Source: Dendrophyllia cribrosa (taxonomy: Eukaryota > Cnidaria > Anthozoa > Scleractinia > Dendrophylliidae). From it: DNA of 64,000 bases. Where the stretch lies: the NCBI GenBank assembly GCA_024195265.1, contig JAJLRJ010000009.1, forward strand, positions 9,227,791 through 9,291,790, read 5' to 3'. The notes beneath the pieces are model-generated. The model worked only from the letters and a program-made list of their open reading frames with translations. It made no database searches and was not told the DNA's origin. The position numbers and the translations under genes were made by a program. This document shows positions 35,449 through 47,289 of this stretch, piece after piece (the first letter of the stretch is position 1; every line of letters starts with the position of its first letter).

Positions 35449-35963
35449 GCACGTATAGTTACGCTTATTCTGTATGACTCTTATTTGTTTGATACCAAGT
35501 TTTGAGTAGATGCAGTTAGAGATAATTCTCATAACTACTGAAATTGAAATTAGATAACTACACACTATCCATAACTGATTCCATCGTTTCAAAAATGACT
35601 GACTGGTGTTTAATATTGTTTCGAGGGTTTCGTGAAATAACTCAATGCGTCGATGTTGTAACAAAAGTTTGAAATCTACTTTAACCCATTTCAGACCAAC
35701 CCCGTTCCCAAGAAGAAGAGAGACCCTGGGAACGAGGTTGATTTCAGACCGGGTTTAAGGGTTTATAGTAAAGACTCAGTACAGTAGTCGAGAAATGTCT
35801 TAGGTAAGTTAAGTCGCGTGACGTGGTGACGTAAAATGACACAGGAATTGTGTATTACATCCATCTGTCACATCAAAATGCTCCCAGATAAATTTCAGAA
35901 AAAGTCACGGGGTTTGGTGGGCGTCACAACGTCCACGTTACAAATCTATTACAACTCTCTTCT

Positions 35964-36739
35964 CAACTCTCTCGTAAGCGACCACCCCGTTGGTGCAAGA
36001 CAAAGTGGTCGCTTATGGGAAAAATCAACAAAATAAGCTCAAAAACGTAATTACATAAAGATATTACCTTACAAGCAAGACAACGTTTTCTCTGCCTGAA
36101 ACTAATTTGTTCATTTTACAAGCAACACGATTCGTGAAAAGTATAATATAGTTTAAAATGTGTCACTTGTTAATCAAAATCACCTGAAATTCAATTTTAA
36201 CCGAACAAAACCTGGGAAAAATGTCAAACATGGGGTGCATACATACTCGCACTCTAGATCAGACTGTATTTACACACACTCGGTCGCATTCGAACGCTTC
36301 TCCACGAAGTCTAGAATGCTCGATTGCTTCTGTGTTTTAAGCCTCAAGTCAACATTTTGCAACAGATCACTGTAACAATCTGCTTGTTTATCTACAGATC
36401 TTATTACAGCCATCTTTTTTGTATAAAGTGAACTGTTATTATCTGTCAGCACTCTAAGTCAGCGCTATTAAAAACTGAACTTTTGTGACATTCGAGTAAT
36501 GATTTTCTTACGATCATACGTGATCATGCCGGGTGGTCGCTTACCGGAAACAGAAAACAAAAGAATATGACAAATTTCTGGCCTAAAAAGTGGTCGCGGT
36601 CGCTTAAGAAATTTGAGTAGTGGTCGCTTACGTGAGAGGTTTTGAAACAGTATTTGACTGAGAAACAAAACGGTTATTTACAAAGTGGACGCTTACGGGA
36701 GGTGGTCGCTTACGAGAGGTGGTCGCTATGAGAGAGTTG
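35964..36739. mobile_element. ~0.78-kb non-autonomous DNA element with GTGGTCGCTTA subterminal repeats
   Basis: Ends CAACTCTCTCGTAAGCGACC and GGTCGCTATGAGAGAGTTG are inverted. The motif GTGGTCGCTTA (or complement) is repeated at least five times, mostly near the right end. No transposase. The boundary is approximate because CAACTCTCT is also repeated just outside the left end. Confidence 0.55.
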
Positions 36740-36859
36740 ACTGTATTTGATGTGGCTCAAACACCGCGGTTGGGCTGCCTGTGGCACGAGCACTTTCCAC
36801 GTTTTTATTGTTTCGCATATACAGGATTTTATATACTAAATGCTGTTATTTTTTTACAG

Positions 36860-36931
36860 ATATTTATATACGAATGAAATTCGTGATCTGCCGCCTGGAA
36901 TATTTTCTAATTTGTCGAAGTTGGAGAAGTT
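36860..36931 (+). CDS. LRR exon 5 (72 bp)
   Basis: Acceptor TTTTTACAG, donor GTACGTATGG, same phase. It encodes YLYTNEIRDLPPGIF then SNLSKLEK. Intact; most similar to exon 4. Confidence 0.75.
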
Positions 36932-37491
36932 GTACGTATGGGTTCCTTTTAATCTCTTTGTGTTACGTGTTTATGATTTCGTATCCCTTATACAAGTTAA
37001 AAATGTACTTAATGTTATAAAAATCCAAACAGAGTGCAAAGGGGGATAAAGAATAGAATAATTCCTACCGTTTCGGAGTTCAAATCAAACGTCCTCACTT
37101 GATGAACTGAGTGAATGAATGACCACATTCGGGAGGATAGTAAGCAATGCAAGTACTTTACCAAAAGGGGATACAATGCATTGATCATCCCCTCAACCCC
37201 TTACGTGAGATTTGTCCAGAAATGCAGGCAGAGGGGAGCCACGCTACTCCATTGCTGGCATCACAAAGTGTTCTCACCTATAAAAGTTCACCAAAACACA
37301 CGAAATTGTGTCACATATGAAGTAATATGAAAACGACAAACAACTCTGTCAAATATGAAATACTCGTTAAACAATACTTGCCTGCATTTCTTAACATAAG
37401 TGTATAATTATGGGGATTCTTCAGAAATAATAGTTGACAAACGATATTTTCCAAACTAACCATTAGTGATAATTGTTCCCTACCAATTAAT

Positions 37492-38560
37492 TAACCTGCG
37501 ATCAGGCGCTCTTTTGTTTCGGAGAGAAAGTCAGCGGAGAGCGGGGAGGGAACAAAAGAGGGGAGGGGAAAAAAGAACCCCTGATACATTTATTTAACGA
37601 CCCGCCTGCCCCCCCAAATTACGAAATCTGTCAACAGCGATGTTATCGAAAAATGTAGCCAATCAGATTTAACCAGATATCACGTTGCTTGTTGTTTACA
37701 GTTGGCGCTTGGCAGACTTTGCGACTTGCCGCCTTCGTATAATTTCTCAGTGCCAGTAAAAATGTTTGGTTTCCGATTAGTAAAAAATGGCAAGTTGAGA
37801 TGTCACTAACGAAATCATTGGACAAGCACAGCTACTTTTGCAAAACCAGTTTAACCGTAGGTGCACTGTGGAAAGAGCTGTGGAACAGCTGAAAGAATTA
37901 TTTTATCAGATTTGATCAAGAGCGTCGGAATAATAAACAACATTCATTCTACAGCAGCAAGCTCACGAAATTGTTAGAGGATTTCTTCGTCGAACTGAAG
38001 ACCGTTGAAGCTCGCAAGGATATATAAGCAACTGACGTTGCAACAAAACGGCTCCACAATAATACGCCAAGCAGATTGACTCCAAGTGCAAAAGAAGCAT
38101 AGAATATTTTGGGCAAAAAAAAACGCTCTTTGAATTATTTAAGTTCTATCAGGCTGGTCAGAGCGAGAGCGTCTTCTCGCAAACAAATAAATCGTCTAAT
38201 ACATTCTTTCTGCTTGTCCTTCAAGGATTTACGAATAAAATCTCGAAGGGACAAATTCAAAGCCGATAATAATTCACTTTAAACATTCAACGCGACAGCC
38301 GCCATCAGATGATAAACTAGTGTTTTTGGCATGCTTGAGACCGGAAGTCAGAATTTTAACCCAGGTAACCAATCAGAATGCAGCTCATTGATTTCTTTCG
38401 TTTTACAACCAATCAGAAAAAAGTCAGATTCTGACTTTTTTTCAGAAGGTTCGTTAAATAATTATATCAGGCTCTCTTTTTTTCTTCCCTGCGCCCTTCC
38501 GCCGACTTTCGCGCCTTTGCGCTCTCCCGCTCCGAAAAAAAAGTGCCTGATCGCAGGTTA
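37492..38560. mobile_element. MULE-like non-autonomous element, 9-bp TSD
   Basis: It starts TAACCTGCGATCAGGCGC and ends with the near-complement. CCAATTAAT is duplicated at 37483-37491 and 38561-38569. A 9-bp duplication is typical of Mutator-like elements. The paralogous intron near 28355-28440 lacks it. The 1069-bp body has no recognisable gene. Confidence 0.7.
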
Positions 38561-38569
38561 CCAATTAAT

Positions 38570-39010
38570 ATATTTACCTATCTCATGTAGTACTCGTTCG
38601 TTCAGAAGAATCACCTTTAACTACAAAAAACTGGAAACAATATTAATCATTGTTTTCAGACGGTGCATCTTTTAGTCTTCAAGAAATCAAGGATTCTCTA
38701 AAATCGCTTCAAAATCATCTGTAAAACTGAAGAGATGGTTCGCATCGTCCTCCATTTACTTTTGAAACTGTGCTAGTCAGAGTCACGTGACGGGATAACT
38801 CGACATCATCCGAGGCCGTGCTATTGTTTGTTCTTTTGCAGTTTACCGGCTTTCATAACCAGTCCCCTCTATATATATGTTATAGCTATATATGTCTCAC
38901 TATAAGCGCTGGGATACATCTCCTTAGGTTCAATTTATACGACAAAAATTCACTGTCGGTCATCATTTTATGACGTCACGCGCGTAGTTATAACCAATAG
39001 ACCCTATTCA
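38570..39010 (+). other. LRR-gene intron, no gene seen
   Basis: Paralogous to 28450-28850, including the AGTCACGTGACGG block. Confidence 0.5.
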
Positions 39011-39297
39011 TATAGTACAGTATAGTATAGTATAGTATAGTATAGTGTAGTGTAGTGTAGTGTAGTGCAGTAGTGTAGTGTAGTGTAGTATAGTATAGTG
39101 TAGTGCAGTAGTGTAGTGTAGTGTAGTGTAGTGTAGTGTAGTGTAGTGTAGTGTAGTGTAGTGTAGTGTAGTGTAGTGTAGTATAGTATAGTATAGTATA
39201 GTATAGTATAGTATAGTATAGTATAGTATAGTATAGTATAGTATAGTATAGTATAGTATAGTATAGTATAGTATAGTATAGTATAGTATAATATAGT
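39011..39297. repeat. TATAG/TGTAG pentanucleotide microsatellite
   Basis: About 57 tandem pentamers, first TATAG, then mostly TGTAG, then TATAG again. The 111-aa minus-strand open frame over it is an artefact of the repeat. Confidence 0.95.
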
Positions 39298-39658
39298 CTT
39301 TCAGGTAAGTTAAGTCGCGTGACGTGGTGACGTAAAATGACACCGGAATTTAATGTGTATTACATCCATCTGTCACATCAAAATGTTGTCTGATAAATTT
39401 CATAAAAAGTCACGACGTTTGGTGGGCGTTGGTTAAACGTTAAAAGGCAGCGCGAGCACTTTCCACGTTTCCATTGTTTCGCATTTACCGGGTTTTAGAT
39501 ACTAAGTGCAACAACAACAACAACAAACAAACATTTATTAGACATATAAACTTAAATACAGTTGCCCTGCAAATTAGCAAAAACGCTATTCGAGGCAGGG
39601 AAAAGTAATGTAATTGAAAATAATAAAGGTAAGACAAGTGCTGTTACTTTTTTTGCAG

Positions 39659-39730
39659 ATCTTTATCTGACAACGTAATTCGTGATCTGCCGCCTGGAAT
39701 ATTTTCTAATTTATCGAAGTTGGAGTCGTT
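39659..39730 (+). CDS. LRR exon 6 (72 bp)
   Basis: Acceptor TTTTTTGCAG, donor GTACGTATGA. It encodes SLSDNVIRDLPPGIF then SNLSKLES. Intact and identical to exon 7, so one of them is a very recent duplicate. Confidence 0.75.
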
Positions 39731-40744
39731 GTACGTATGATTTCCTTTTAATCTCTTTGTGTTATGTGTTTATGAGTTCGTATCCCTTACATATCCCTTA
39801 CATATCCCTTATAAAAATATAGGTCACCATGCTCGCAAAAGTGATATGATGGCTAATTACAAGTTAATATATTTACCCGTGTAGTAAGGGTTCGTTTAGA
39901 AGAATCCCCTTAAATCCAAAAAAATGGAAAGAAATATTCATTATTGTTTTGAGGAGGTGCATCTTTCAGTCTTTAACAAATCAAGTATTCTCCAAAATCG
40001 CTTCAAAATCGTCTTTAAAATTGAAGGAATGGTTCAAAGGAGGATTTTGTAGGTATCCCATGACGCCTAGCGCGTAATTATTCATTCTGATGTGTTAAAT
40101 TTCCTGCGATGGCGAGTACACGTGATGAAATTTTACTGATCTTCGCAAGACTTTTTCAAAGTCAACGTCGTTTTCTGTCTTTCTTTCCCAAAATTATTTT
40201 TTCTCACTTCGATAAAACTCGAACGAGGCGGTTGGTAAATTCCTGCGGAATTCAGCCATGCGTAAAAGCGCATGCTAGTTTCTGATTAGTCAACGTTTTG
40301 ACAGTTGACATTATCAGATTATCTGAAAATTGGTGGGCGTAATACGAATAGTCCGGTTCTTATAGCAGGCGTTCCTTCCCTTTCCCCTCCCTTTTTTTTT
40401 TCGCGCGCCCCCCCTCCCCGTCACTGTTTACGCCTGCCACGCAGGCTAATCCATCTGTCACATCAAAATGTTCCCTGATAAATTTCATAAAACGTCACGA
40501 GGTTTGGCGGGCGTTGGTTAAACGTTTAAAGGCAGCGCGAGCACTTTCCACGTTTTCGTTGATTTCGCATTTACAGGGTTTTAGATACTAAGTGCAACAA
40601 CAACAACAACAAACAAAAATTTATTAGACATATAAACTTAAATACAGTTGCCCTGCAAATTAGCAAAAACGCTATTCGAGGCAGGGAAAAGTAATGTAAT
40701 TGAAAATAATAAAGGTAAGACAAGTGCTGTTACTTTTTTTGCAG

Positions 40745-40816
40745 ATCTTTATCTGACAACGTAATTCGTGATCTGCCGCCTGGAATATTTTCTAATTTAT
40801 CGAAGTTGGAGTCGTT
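40745..40816 (+). CDS. LRR exon 7 (72 bp)
   Basis: Base-for-base copy of exon 6 with the same acceptor and donor, 1086 bp downstream. Inclusion of both would add an identical extra repeat to the solenoid. Confidence 0.75.
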
Positions 40817-41070
40817 GTACGTATGATTTCCTTTTAATCTCTTTGTGTTATGTGTTTATGAGTTCGTATCCCTTACATTAGTTAAAGATGTACTTTATGT
40901 TATAAAAATCCAAACAGAGTGAAAAGGGTTATAAAGAATATAATAATTCCTACAGTTTCGAAGTTCAAATCAAACGTCCTCACTCGATGAAAAATCTGAA
41001 TGAATGAATGACCACATTCGGGAGGATAGCAAGCAAGTACTTTGTGAAAAGGGGATACAATGCATTGACC

Positions 41071-41072
<2 letters not shown>

Positions 41073-41102
<30 letters not shown>
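41073..41102 (+). repeat. C30 homopolymer
   Basis: Thirty consecutive C in the position where paralogous introns have CCCTCCCCC-like short runs (28085, 37190). Its length may be an assembly estimate. Confidence 0.9.
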
Positions 41103-41636
41103 AGGCCTAGGGGGCCACGCTACTCTATGACTGGCGGCACAAAGTGTCCTCACCTATAAACGTTTACCAAAACACACGAAATTCTGTCATATATGAAGTA
41201 ATATGAAAATAACAAACAACTCTGTCAAATATGAAATACTCGTTAAACAATACTTGCCTGCATTTCTGGACATAAGTGTACAATTATGGGGACTCCTCAG
41301 AAATAATAGTTGACATACGATATTTTCTAAACTAACCATTATTGATAATTGTTTCCTACCAAGCATTGTTTCAAAAAAATCAATAATAAAAAAATAGGTC
41401 ACCATGCTCGCGAAAGTGATATGATGGCTAATTACAAGTTAATATATTTACCCGTGTAGTACGCGTTCGTTTAGAAGAATCCCCTTAACTCCAAAAAAAT
41501 GGAAAAAATATTAATCATTGTTTTCAGACGGTGCATCTTTTAGTCTTCAAGAAATCAAGGATTCTCCAAAATCGCTTCAAAATCGTCTTCAAAAATTGAA
41601 GGGATGGTTCAAAGGAGAATTTTTTAGGTATCCCAG

Positions 41637-42319
41637 TTTTATATAGTAAGCGGTGGAGCTACGCTATTGGTGGAAATTTGGTGACGTTAAAAACAAATGT
41701 AAATTAGTTGAATGAAAAGCGTTCGTGGATTCCGTGGGGTTTGAGAGTGCCGATTTGAAAGATGATTTTTTGTTCTAAGTTTTTACGGCTTTCTGTGTTA
41801 GGGCCTGGTCGCACTACAGTCAAAAACAAAAATTAGCCCGTGCAAAATGACATAAAAACAAAAACATTCCACAAAAAGCGTGTCCCACCGGAGCGGTTTC
41901 TTTTGTTTTCCTCGATTTTTTCACGGGCTAATTTTTGTTTTTGACTGTAATGCGACCAGGCCCTTACCCTGGTGTAGGGAAAGGTCGCAGATTGTCATGT
42001 GTTGGTTAGAATGGTTAGTAAGATTGAAATGGCGCGCGACTGGTTTGGATGCGTCTTTGTCATTTTTTTTCAACGTCTCGGAGATGTTCACGAAAACGGT
42101 CGCCCAGTCTTCTCCCTGTTTCGCCAATGTATATCTTTTTGCAAAAAGTACATGTTATGCAGTAGATAACATTTACGGAGGTGCATGTGAAACGATCAGT
42201 GATTTTAATAGATCGTTTGGGTCCTGTTATTTTGTCCGCGTTGCGAATGAAAGGACAAGTGTTACATCGTGTGCGTGTGCAATTTACCTTATCGACTCAG
42301 TCGATAAAACTAAATTCTC
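41637..42319 (-). mobile_element. Penelope-like element 3' fragment, minus strand
   Basis: Minus-strand frames from about 42127 encode KQGEDWATVFVNISETLKK, DASKPVARHFNLTNHSNQHM and LSLHQG. These belong to the GIY-YIG endonuclease region of Penelope-like elements. The frame is then cut by a MITE at 41801-41963 and continues to a stop before the 3' region. The TATCGACTCAGTCGATAA end matches the fragment at 30249-30287 on the other strand. Confidence 0.7.
41801..41963. mobile_element. 163-bp Harbinger-like MITE, TSD TTA
   Basis: Inverted ends GGGCCTGGTCGCACTACAGT and complement with about 42-bp arms. TTA at 41798-41800 and 41964-41966. It is inserted in the Penelope-like fragment; the uninterrupted sequence exists at about 30000. 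Confidence 0.8.
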
Positions 42320-42678
42320 GACAATCAAACTCAATCCACGAATTGATTTCGATTAAAATTCAGTTTGATTGCGTTCGATTTACTATGCCGGGAATAATTC
42401 AATACTAATTAAATTCAATACTAAATTCAATACTTATAAAATTATGTTCCAGCAGACTCCTGCCGTGAGTTTTGAGACACTTGATTTTTCAGAAACATAC
42501 GTCGCACATGTAAATGTTAAAATGTTAAAGTTTTGAGTAGATGGTTGTTAACGATGTTACATGAATAAAATTTACATTAAGTTGTTCCAAGCTAGAAATC
42601 CGCGCGGGGACTGTCTTTCTAAAAGGGGAAAAGCAATTCGATGGTCCGCATCAACCTAAACGTTTCTTTTATTTACAG

Positions 42679-42750
42679 ATACATTTTCAAGAATAAAATT
42701 CAACGGCTACCTGCAGATGTTTTCTCGAAGCTATCGACGTTGAAAATATT
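42679..42750 (+). CDS. LRR exon 8 (72 bp), divergent
   Basis: Acceptor TTATTTACAG, donor GTAAGTTTGC. It encodes YIFKNKIQRLPADVF then SKLSTLKI. It belongs to a different exon lineage from exons 1-7, with its own decayed copy at 22514. Frame and phase match the others. Where the gene goes next is not visible before the DIRS relic. Confidence 0.7.
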
Positions 42751-42821
42751 GTAAGTTTGCTTAAGCAGTTGTGATCCTCTTTCGTTATCAGCTTTAGAAA
42801 AAATAAATAATGTACGGTTGA

Positions 42822-43060
42822 ATAGTCCTTTTTACAGTTGTGTGCTTGGTGACCTTGCCTTTGAGTGGAAGCGAGGCTGGAGGTGACCTTGCTTTGATAC
42901 AGACCTTGGAGCTTTTCAGATGTAAATTTAGCTAGTTAGCATGAGAAAAGCATTATTAACATATGAAAGGCAGAAAGGTTTGTATCAAAGCAAGGTCACC
43001 TCCAGCCTCGCTTCCACCCAAAGGCAAGGTCACCAAGCACACAACTGTAAAAAGGACTAT
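42822..43060. mobile_element. 239-bp MITE with ~85-bp arms
   Basis: Ends ATAGTCCTTTTTACAGTTGT and complement, long near-identical arms containing GGTGACCTTGC, and TGA on both sides. Confidence 0.7.
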
Positions 43061-44310
43061 TGATATACTAATGATAACTGAACTTTGTGTAAATATGAAA
43101 TGTAAATGAAAGTATGTTTTGATTGATTTAACTATAGTAAAAACCGGTAAATTTCAGAGGATGATGTCTTCTTTGTTATGGTTTTCCCTTAGTCAAGACA
43201 TGTGATCATGACCGTGCAAACGCAAAATCTAAGATGGTCTTTGAAATATCATGAATGTGTTGAGAGTGTTGTATGTTGTTAGATGTTTGATTTAGATTAG
43301 TTTCATTCGACAAGTATTATTATTTTTCGTTAACTGCGCTATGTTTAGCTGTGGGAGCAGTCGAAGAACGAAAGGAATCGGTATAAATAATTTTCCGAAG
43401 CGAAGCGAAGGACGAAGCAAAGAAGAAATGGAGGGAAGATTAGTTGAGCGATCGGTTGTTACAATTATTTTGGTGAAAAAAGAGTTTGGAACTTTTTCTA
43501 TCCCCAGAGGTAGAAATCATGATCGAAGACAGTCCGGGATATATAGTGAAAGGTTTTGGCGAGGAAAGATCAATCCTTGATTTAAAGATCTGCATTTTCA
43601 AGAACATATGGCTTGTAGCATTTCTACAAAAAGCTCCTTTTCTACACATTATAAAGTTTATTGCTTAGATAAAGTATAATAATAACATGTAAGAATATTC
43701 TGGCAAGGGCGTTTGGTGTACAATTATGTGGATTCCTCTGAAAAAAAAAAGTCGACGAACGATATTTTTTAAACTTACCATTAGTGATAATTGTTCCCTA
43801 CCAAGCATTGCATCGAAAAATGCAATAAAAAACATAGGACACCATGCTCGCAAAAGTCATGTGATGGACTAAATAAAAGTAAATATATTTACCCATGTAG
43901 TACTGCCCCTCACGCGCATGATGGATAGTTAAAATGGAACGCTCGAAAAACTGTTATAGATATAATGCATCGACCCTAAGGAACAATTTGATATATGATT
44001 CACGGCAAATGCACGCAGCCTCGAACAACAGTGACTCAAAGCGCTCATTGTGAAGGCCGTAATTTATTCCCCTGGGTAATAGGTGTGTACGAAGCATTAT
44101 TTCATGAATCACACATTTTCTTTTGTTATTCAACATCCTTTATTTAACTTACATTCTTCATGAATACTTAACTAACTGAAAGTCCAGGGAGGGCTTGATA
44201 ATGTAGCAGGAAAGAGCGGGGCTGATGAATTGAATAAATTGCTAATTATAAATGCAAGGGCAATATCTATATAAATCCCCGGGATTTATCTGTATATTGC
44301 CCTGCTGCCC
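43061..44310. other. Intron/intergenic sequence, no supported gene
   Basis: 43680-44090 repeats the intron unit seen at 4955-5300 and 17930-18280. The frame 43341-43580 is rich in Arg/Lys but matches nothing I know. A short inverted repeat (CAATATCTATATAAATCCC and partner) lies at 44251-44306. Confidence 0.45.
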
Positions 44311-44875
44311 TAAGCAATATACAAATAAATCCTTTCCATTTATAATGAGCAATTAAAGCAAATCATACACGTCCTTTAAACACGCCAAACATTCTGAGAA
44401 AATTTCTCCCTTTAACACATCACATCTATAGAAATTTATTCTGCAACTATAGAAAATACAGTAGAATCCCATATATTATGCCGGTTATGTGTTCACTCTA
44501 AGAAAATTTTAAGTCTCTGGATATTGCAAACGAGCAATTCTGGAACACAACAATGTGTGTTCTGTGCTATTCTCCCCTTCCATCCAATTCAAGAACAAGA
44601 CACACAACAATATATGGAGAATAATGGTGTGCCGCGGGTAACCAGCACTGTTTATTAACAACTTCAAGCACAAACAAATTGAAATACTCTCCATAGACAA
44701 AGCGAAAGCTTAAGAAAAAACCTAAGCGAGCCAAGCACGCAACTGCCGCAGCAGAAGCTCGGAGGCCGGAAAAAACCTGCCCTCACCATGACAATAGAGC
44801 GCAGGAAATCTGAGTAGGAACCAAAGGCTACGACTCGTTGGGCCATCCTACTCGACCCTTACAAAAAGAAATAAA

Positions 44876-45820
44876 CTAAATATTCATAGATCTGGGTATC
44901 TGAACAAGATCGTTGGGAATAGCTTCTAGATAGCGATGCTTAGACTTGGTATTTTTCCAACCGGCATGCCTATCCTTAAGAGTAGAATCCAGAGACCTGA
45001 AACCAGGATCATTCGCGCCGCCAATTCTAATACTATGGGTGCTATATAAACTTGCATCTGAAGCAAAAGGCAAAATATATGATCTAAAACCGCTACATGC
45101 GGTAAAATAGCTTATCCCGAAGGACTCGTGGAATTTCTCTTTCGAATTCTTGGCACAAACAATTCTGCGCACTATAGGAGCACTAGAATCCATGGAATCT
45201 GGCAGCAGAGACAACAATCTCTCGATAATCCCTACCGGACATGTGGGCTTACGAGACCTAGCAATAATCGAAATATGCCCATCCCTGTACTGGTCGTTCT
45301 TGCGGCAAGCCAGACTAATCTTCATAAGTCATAAAAATGGAAATATCTTTCATTCTAATACTTATTATTTCACTTATGCGAAAAACTCCTGCATAGCTAA
45401 CTAACAAAATAAACAAAAAAACAAATGTCTGCGAAAGAAGGGGAGGCAGAGTTCAAGTTCGTAGTAATGTCAGCAACAATATCGTGAGATAATGGAAGCT
45501 TCGGCTGCACAGGTCTTGCCAATTTTCTTTCTGCACCTTTAACAACGTTCTTCACCAGAGGGTGGTCTGTTGGCGAGTCCAAGCCTGCTAGTCGGTGACC
45601 CCAGCGAATACTGTAGGTGGCAGAATCAATAACGGAAACGGAATGGGCCTTGCGCACTGCGTGCTGTACGAGTTCCGTTAAGTAAAGAGCCACCTGCAAT
45701 GGAACTGCAGGAAGAAAAAGAACTCCCAGTTTGGATTGCGCCCAAGACTTCCACTTTTGCCATCCTTGACTGTACTTCTGAACAGTATTTAAGCTGCACT
45801 GGAACCCAACAAAAGGTCAA
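44876..45820 (-). pseudogene. DIRS tyrosine recombinase, broken
   Basis: The upstream part (45699-45440) encodes a core-binding-like domain (QVALYLTELVQHAVR, IDSATYSIRWGHRLAG). The downstream frame (45325-44876) holds the catalytic half, with an H-x-x-R box in STHSIRIGGANDPG, then DRHAGW, and the presumptive nucleophile in SKHRYLE. The two frames are separated by a shift and stops near 45330-45440. In DIRS elements this enzyme replaces a DDE integrase and inserts a circular cDNA without target duplication. Dead copy. Confidence 0.7.
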
Positions 45821-46189
45821 TCAGCTGCGGAACCAAAGGCTGCAGCGACACGTCTACAATATTCGTCGCGAACCCCCCGAACTGCAAAAGATCTTAATTA
45901 AAACAAAAGAAATACACTGTGAGAAATAAGCTTGACATGGTTGCTGCAGGGAGGCCAGAACCAAAATGCACTCGAAATTCACAGGGCAATAATACTCATG
46001 CCTGCGCAAACTAACACTACCCGCGAAATGCGTAATAAGGGACTGCTGGACACAGGCCAGCGACAAAAGAGTACAATATGATCAGGTAAGGCTAACATGA
46101 CACGAAATGAGAACTCAAGGGTACACCACTGATACCCAAACATATCGGCACTTGACTACCAAATACACGCAGCAAAAAACACATGCACA

Positions 46190-47032
46190 TCTCCCGGTAA
46201 CCGCGGCAAACACAGGCTGCTCAAGGGTCAAAGAATCAAACTTGCTAAACACACCACCCGGTAACCTCAGAAAACACAGGCTGCTCACAGGTCAAAGAAT
46301 CAAACTTCGCAAAACACACCGCCCGGTAACCGCAACAAACACAGGCTGCTCACGGGTCAAAGAATCAAACTTCGCTAAACACACCGCCCGGTAACCGCAA
46401 CAAACACAGGCTGCTCACGGGTCAAAGAATTAAACTTCGCTAAACACACCGCCCGGTAACCGCAGAAAACACAGGCTGCTTACGGGTCAAAGAATCAAAC
46501 TTCGCCGAACACACCGCCCGGTAACCGCAGCAAACACAGGCTGCTCACGGGTCAAAGAATCAATCGCTAAGCAAACCGCTCGGTAACCGCAGCAGACACT
46601 AGCTGCAATATAGACAAAAATAAATAAAATACAAAAAAAAAAAAAAAAAAAAAACCGCAGAAAACACAGGCTGCTCACGGGTCAAAGAATCAAACTTCGC
46701 CAAACACACCGCCCCGTAACCGCAACAAACACAGGCTGCTCACGGGTCAAAGAATCAAACTTCGCTAAACACACCGCCCGGTAACCGCAGAAAACACAAG
46801 CTGCTTACGGGTCAAAGAATCAAACTTCGCTGAACACACCGCCCGGTAACCGCAGCAAACACAGGCTGCTCACGGGTCAAAGAATCAATCGCTAAGCAAA
46901 CCGCTCGGTAACCGCAGCAGACACTAGCTGCAATATAGACAAAAATAAATAAAATACAAAAAAAAAAAAAAAAACCCGCAGAAAACACAGGCTGCTCACG
47001 GGTCAAAGAATCAAACTTCGCTTAACACACCG
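46190..47032. repeat. 65-bp minisatellite, left part (target of the Polinton)
   Basis: About 12 copies of a 65-bp unit containing CCGCCCGGTAACCGCA, ACAGGCTGCTCACGGGTCAA and AAACTTCGCTAAACACA. A higher-order block of about 330 bp is repeated once; both its copies contain an insert ending in a long A-run (46630-46652, 46960-46975). The array stops at the Polinton and resumes at 60581. Confidence 0.9.
47028..47032 (+). repeat. Target-site duplication CACCG, left
   Basis: CACCG precedes the element and CACCG (60581-60585) follows it. Together they restore the minisatellite unit ACACACCGCCCGG. Five bases are certain; Polintons usually duplicate six. Confidence 0.65.
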
Positions 47033-47279
47033 AGTAGTTGGTTGAGAGGGAGTCAAATACGGTTTTTTCAAACCCCTAAATAAGCGGGCCTCACTCATTC
47101 GGCCCGCTTATTTAGGGGTTTGAAAAAACCGTATTTGACGTTCCTCTCAACCAACTACTCTGGATACTCCTCCCTCAAACCCCGTAAGAGGGGGCCAAAT
47201 GCGTTTTTTCCCGAGCCCGCCCGCAACGGCAAGCGAGACATAACCAATTGGAGAAATCTCTACCCTTGGTATATACGCA
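47033..47279 (+). repeat. Left terminal inverted repeat with internal hairpin
   Basis: It pairs with 60334-60580 with few mismatches. The outer 127 bp (47033-47159) are themselves a palindrome: arms of about 58 bp containing GTCAAATACGGTTTTTTCAA and CCCCTAAATAAGCGGGCC around a 10-bp loop at 47091-47100. The inner part contains the CCAATTG box (47244-47250) and TATATAC (47270-47276) that drive the first gene. Confidence 0.9.
47244..47276 (+). promoter_or_regulatory. Early-type promoter in left TIR
   Basis: CCAATTG and TATATAC are separated by about 26 bp, 13 bp ahead of the first ATG. The identical module in the right TIR faces the polymerase-type gene. Confidence 0.6.
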
Positions 47280-47289
47280 CATTGTGACA

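Larger units (their letters stand above)
39364..40878 (+). repeat. Recent ~430-bp tandem duplication containing LRR exons 6 and 7
   Basis: 39364-39792 and 40448-40878 are nearly identical, offset by about 1086 bp. Both include the same retroelement-tail-like insert (ACAACAACAACAAACAAA, TTTATTAGACATATAAACTT) directly upstream of the exon. 39793-40447 between them is ordinary intron plus an unrelated insertion beginning near 40056. Confidence 0.8.

Noticed and set aside
39008..39343. 111-aa minus-strand open frame of alternating Tyr/Thr/Leu
   Set aside because: It is a translation of the TATAG/TGTAG microsatellite.
46487..47006. Minus-strand frames with Phe runs
   Set aside because: They translate the minisatellite and its A-runs in antisense.
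46190..47032. CRISPR-like array
   Set aside because: The 65-bp units are contiguous with no unique spacers, the context is eukaryotic, and the same array continues beyond the Polinton; it is a minisatellite.
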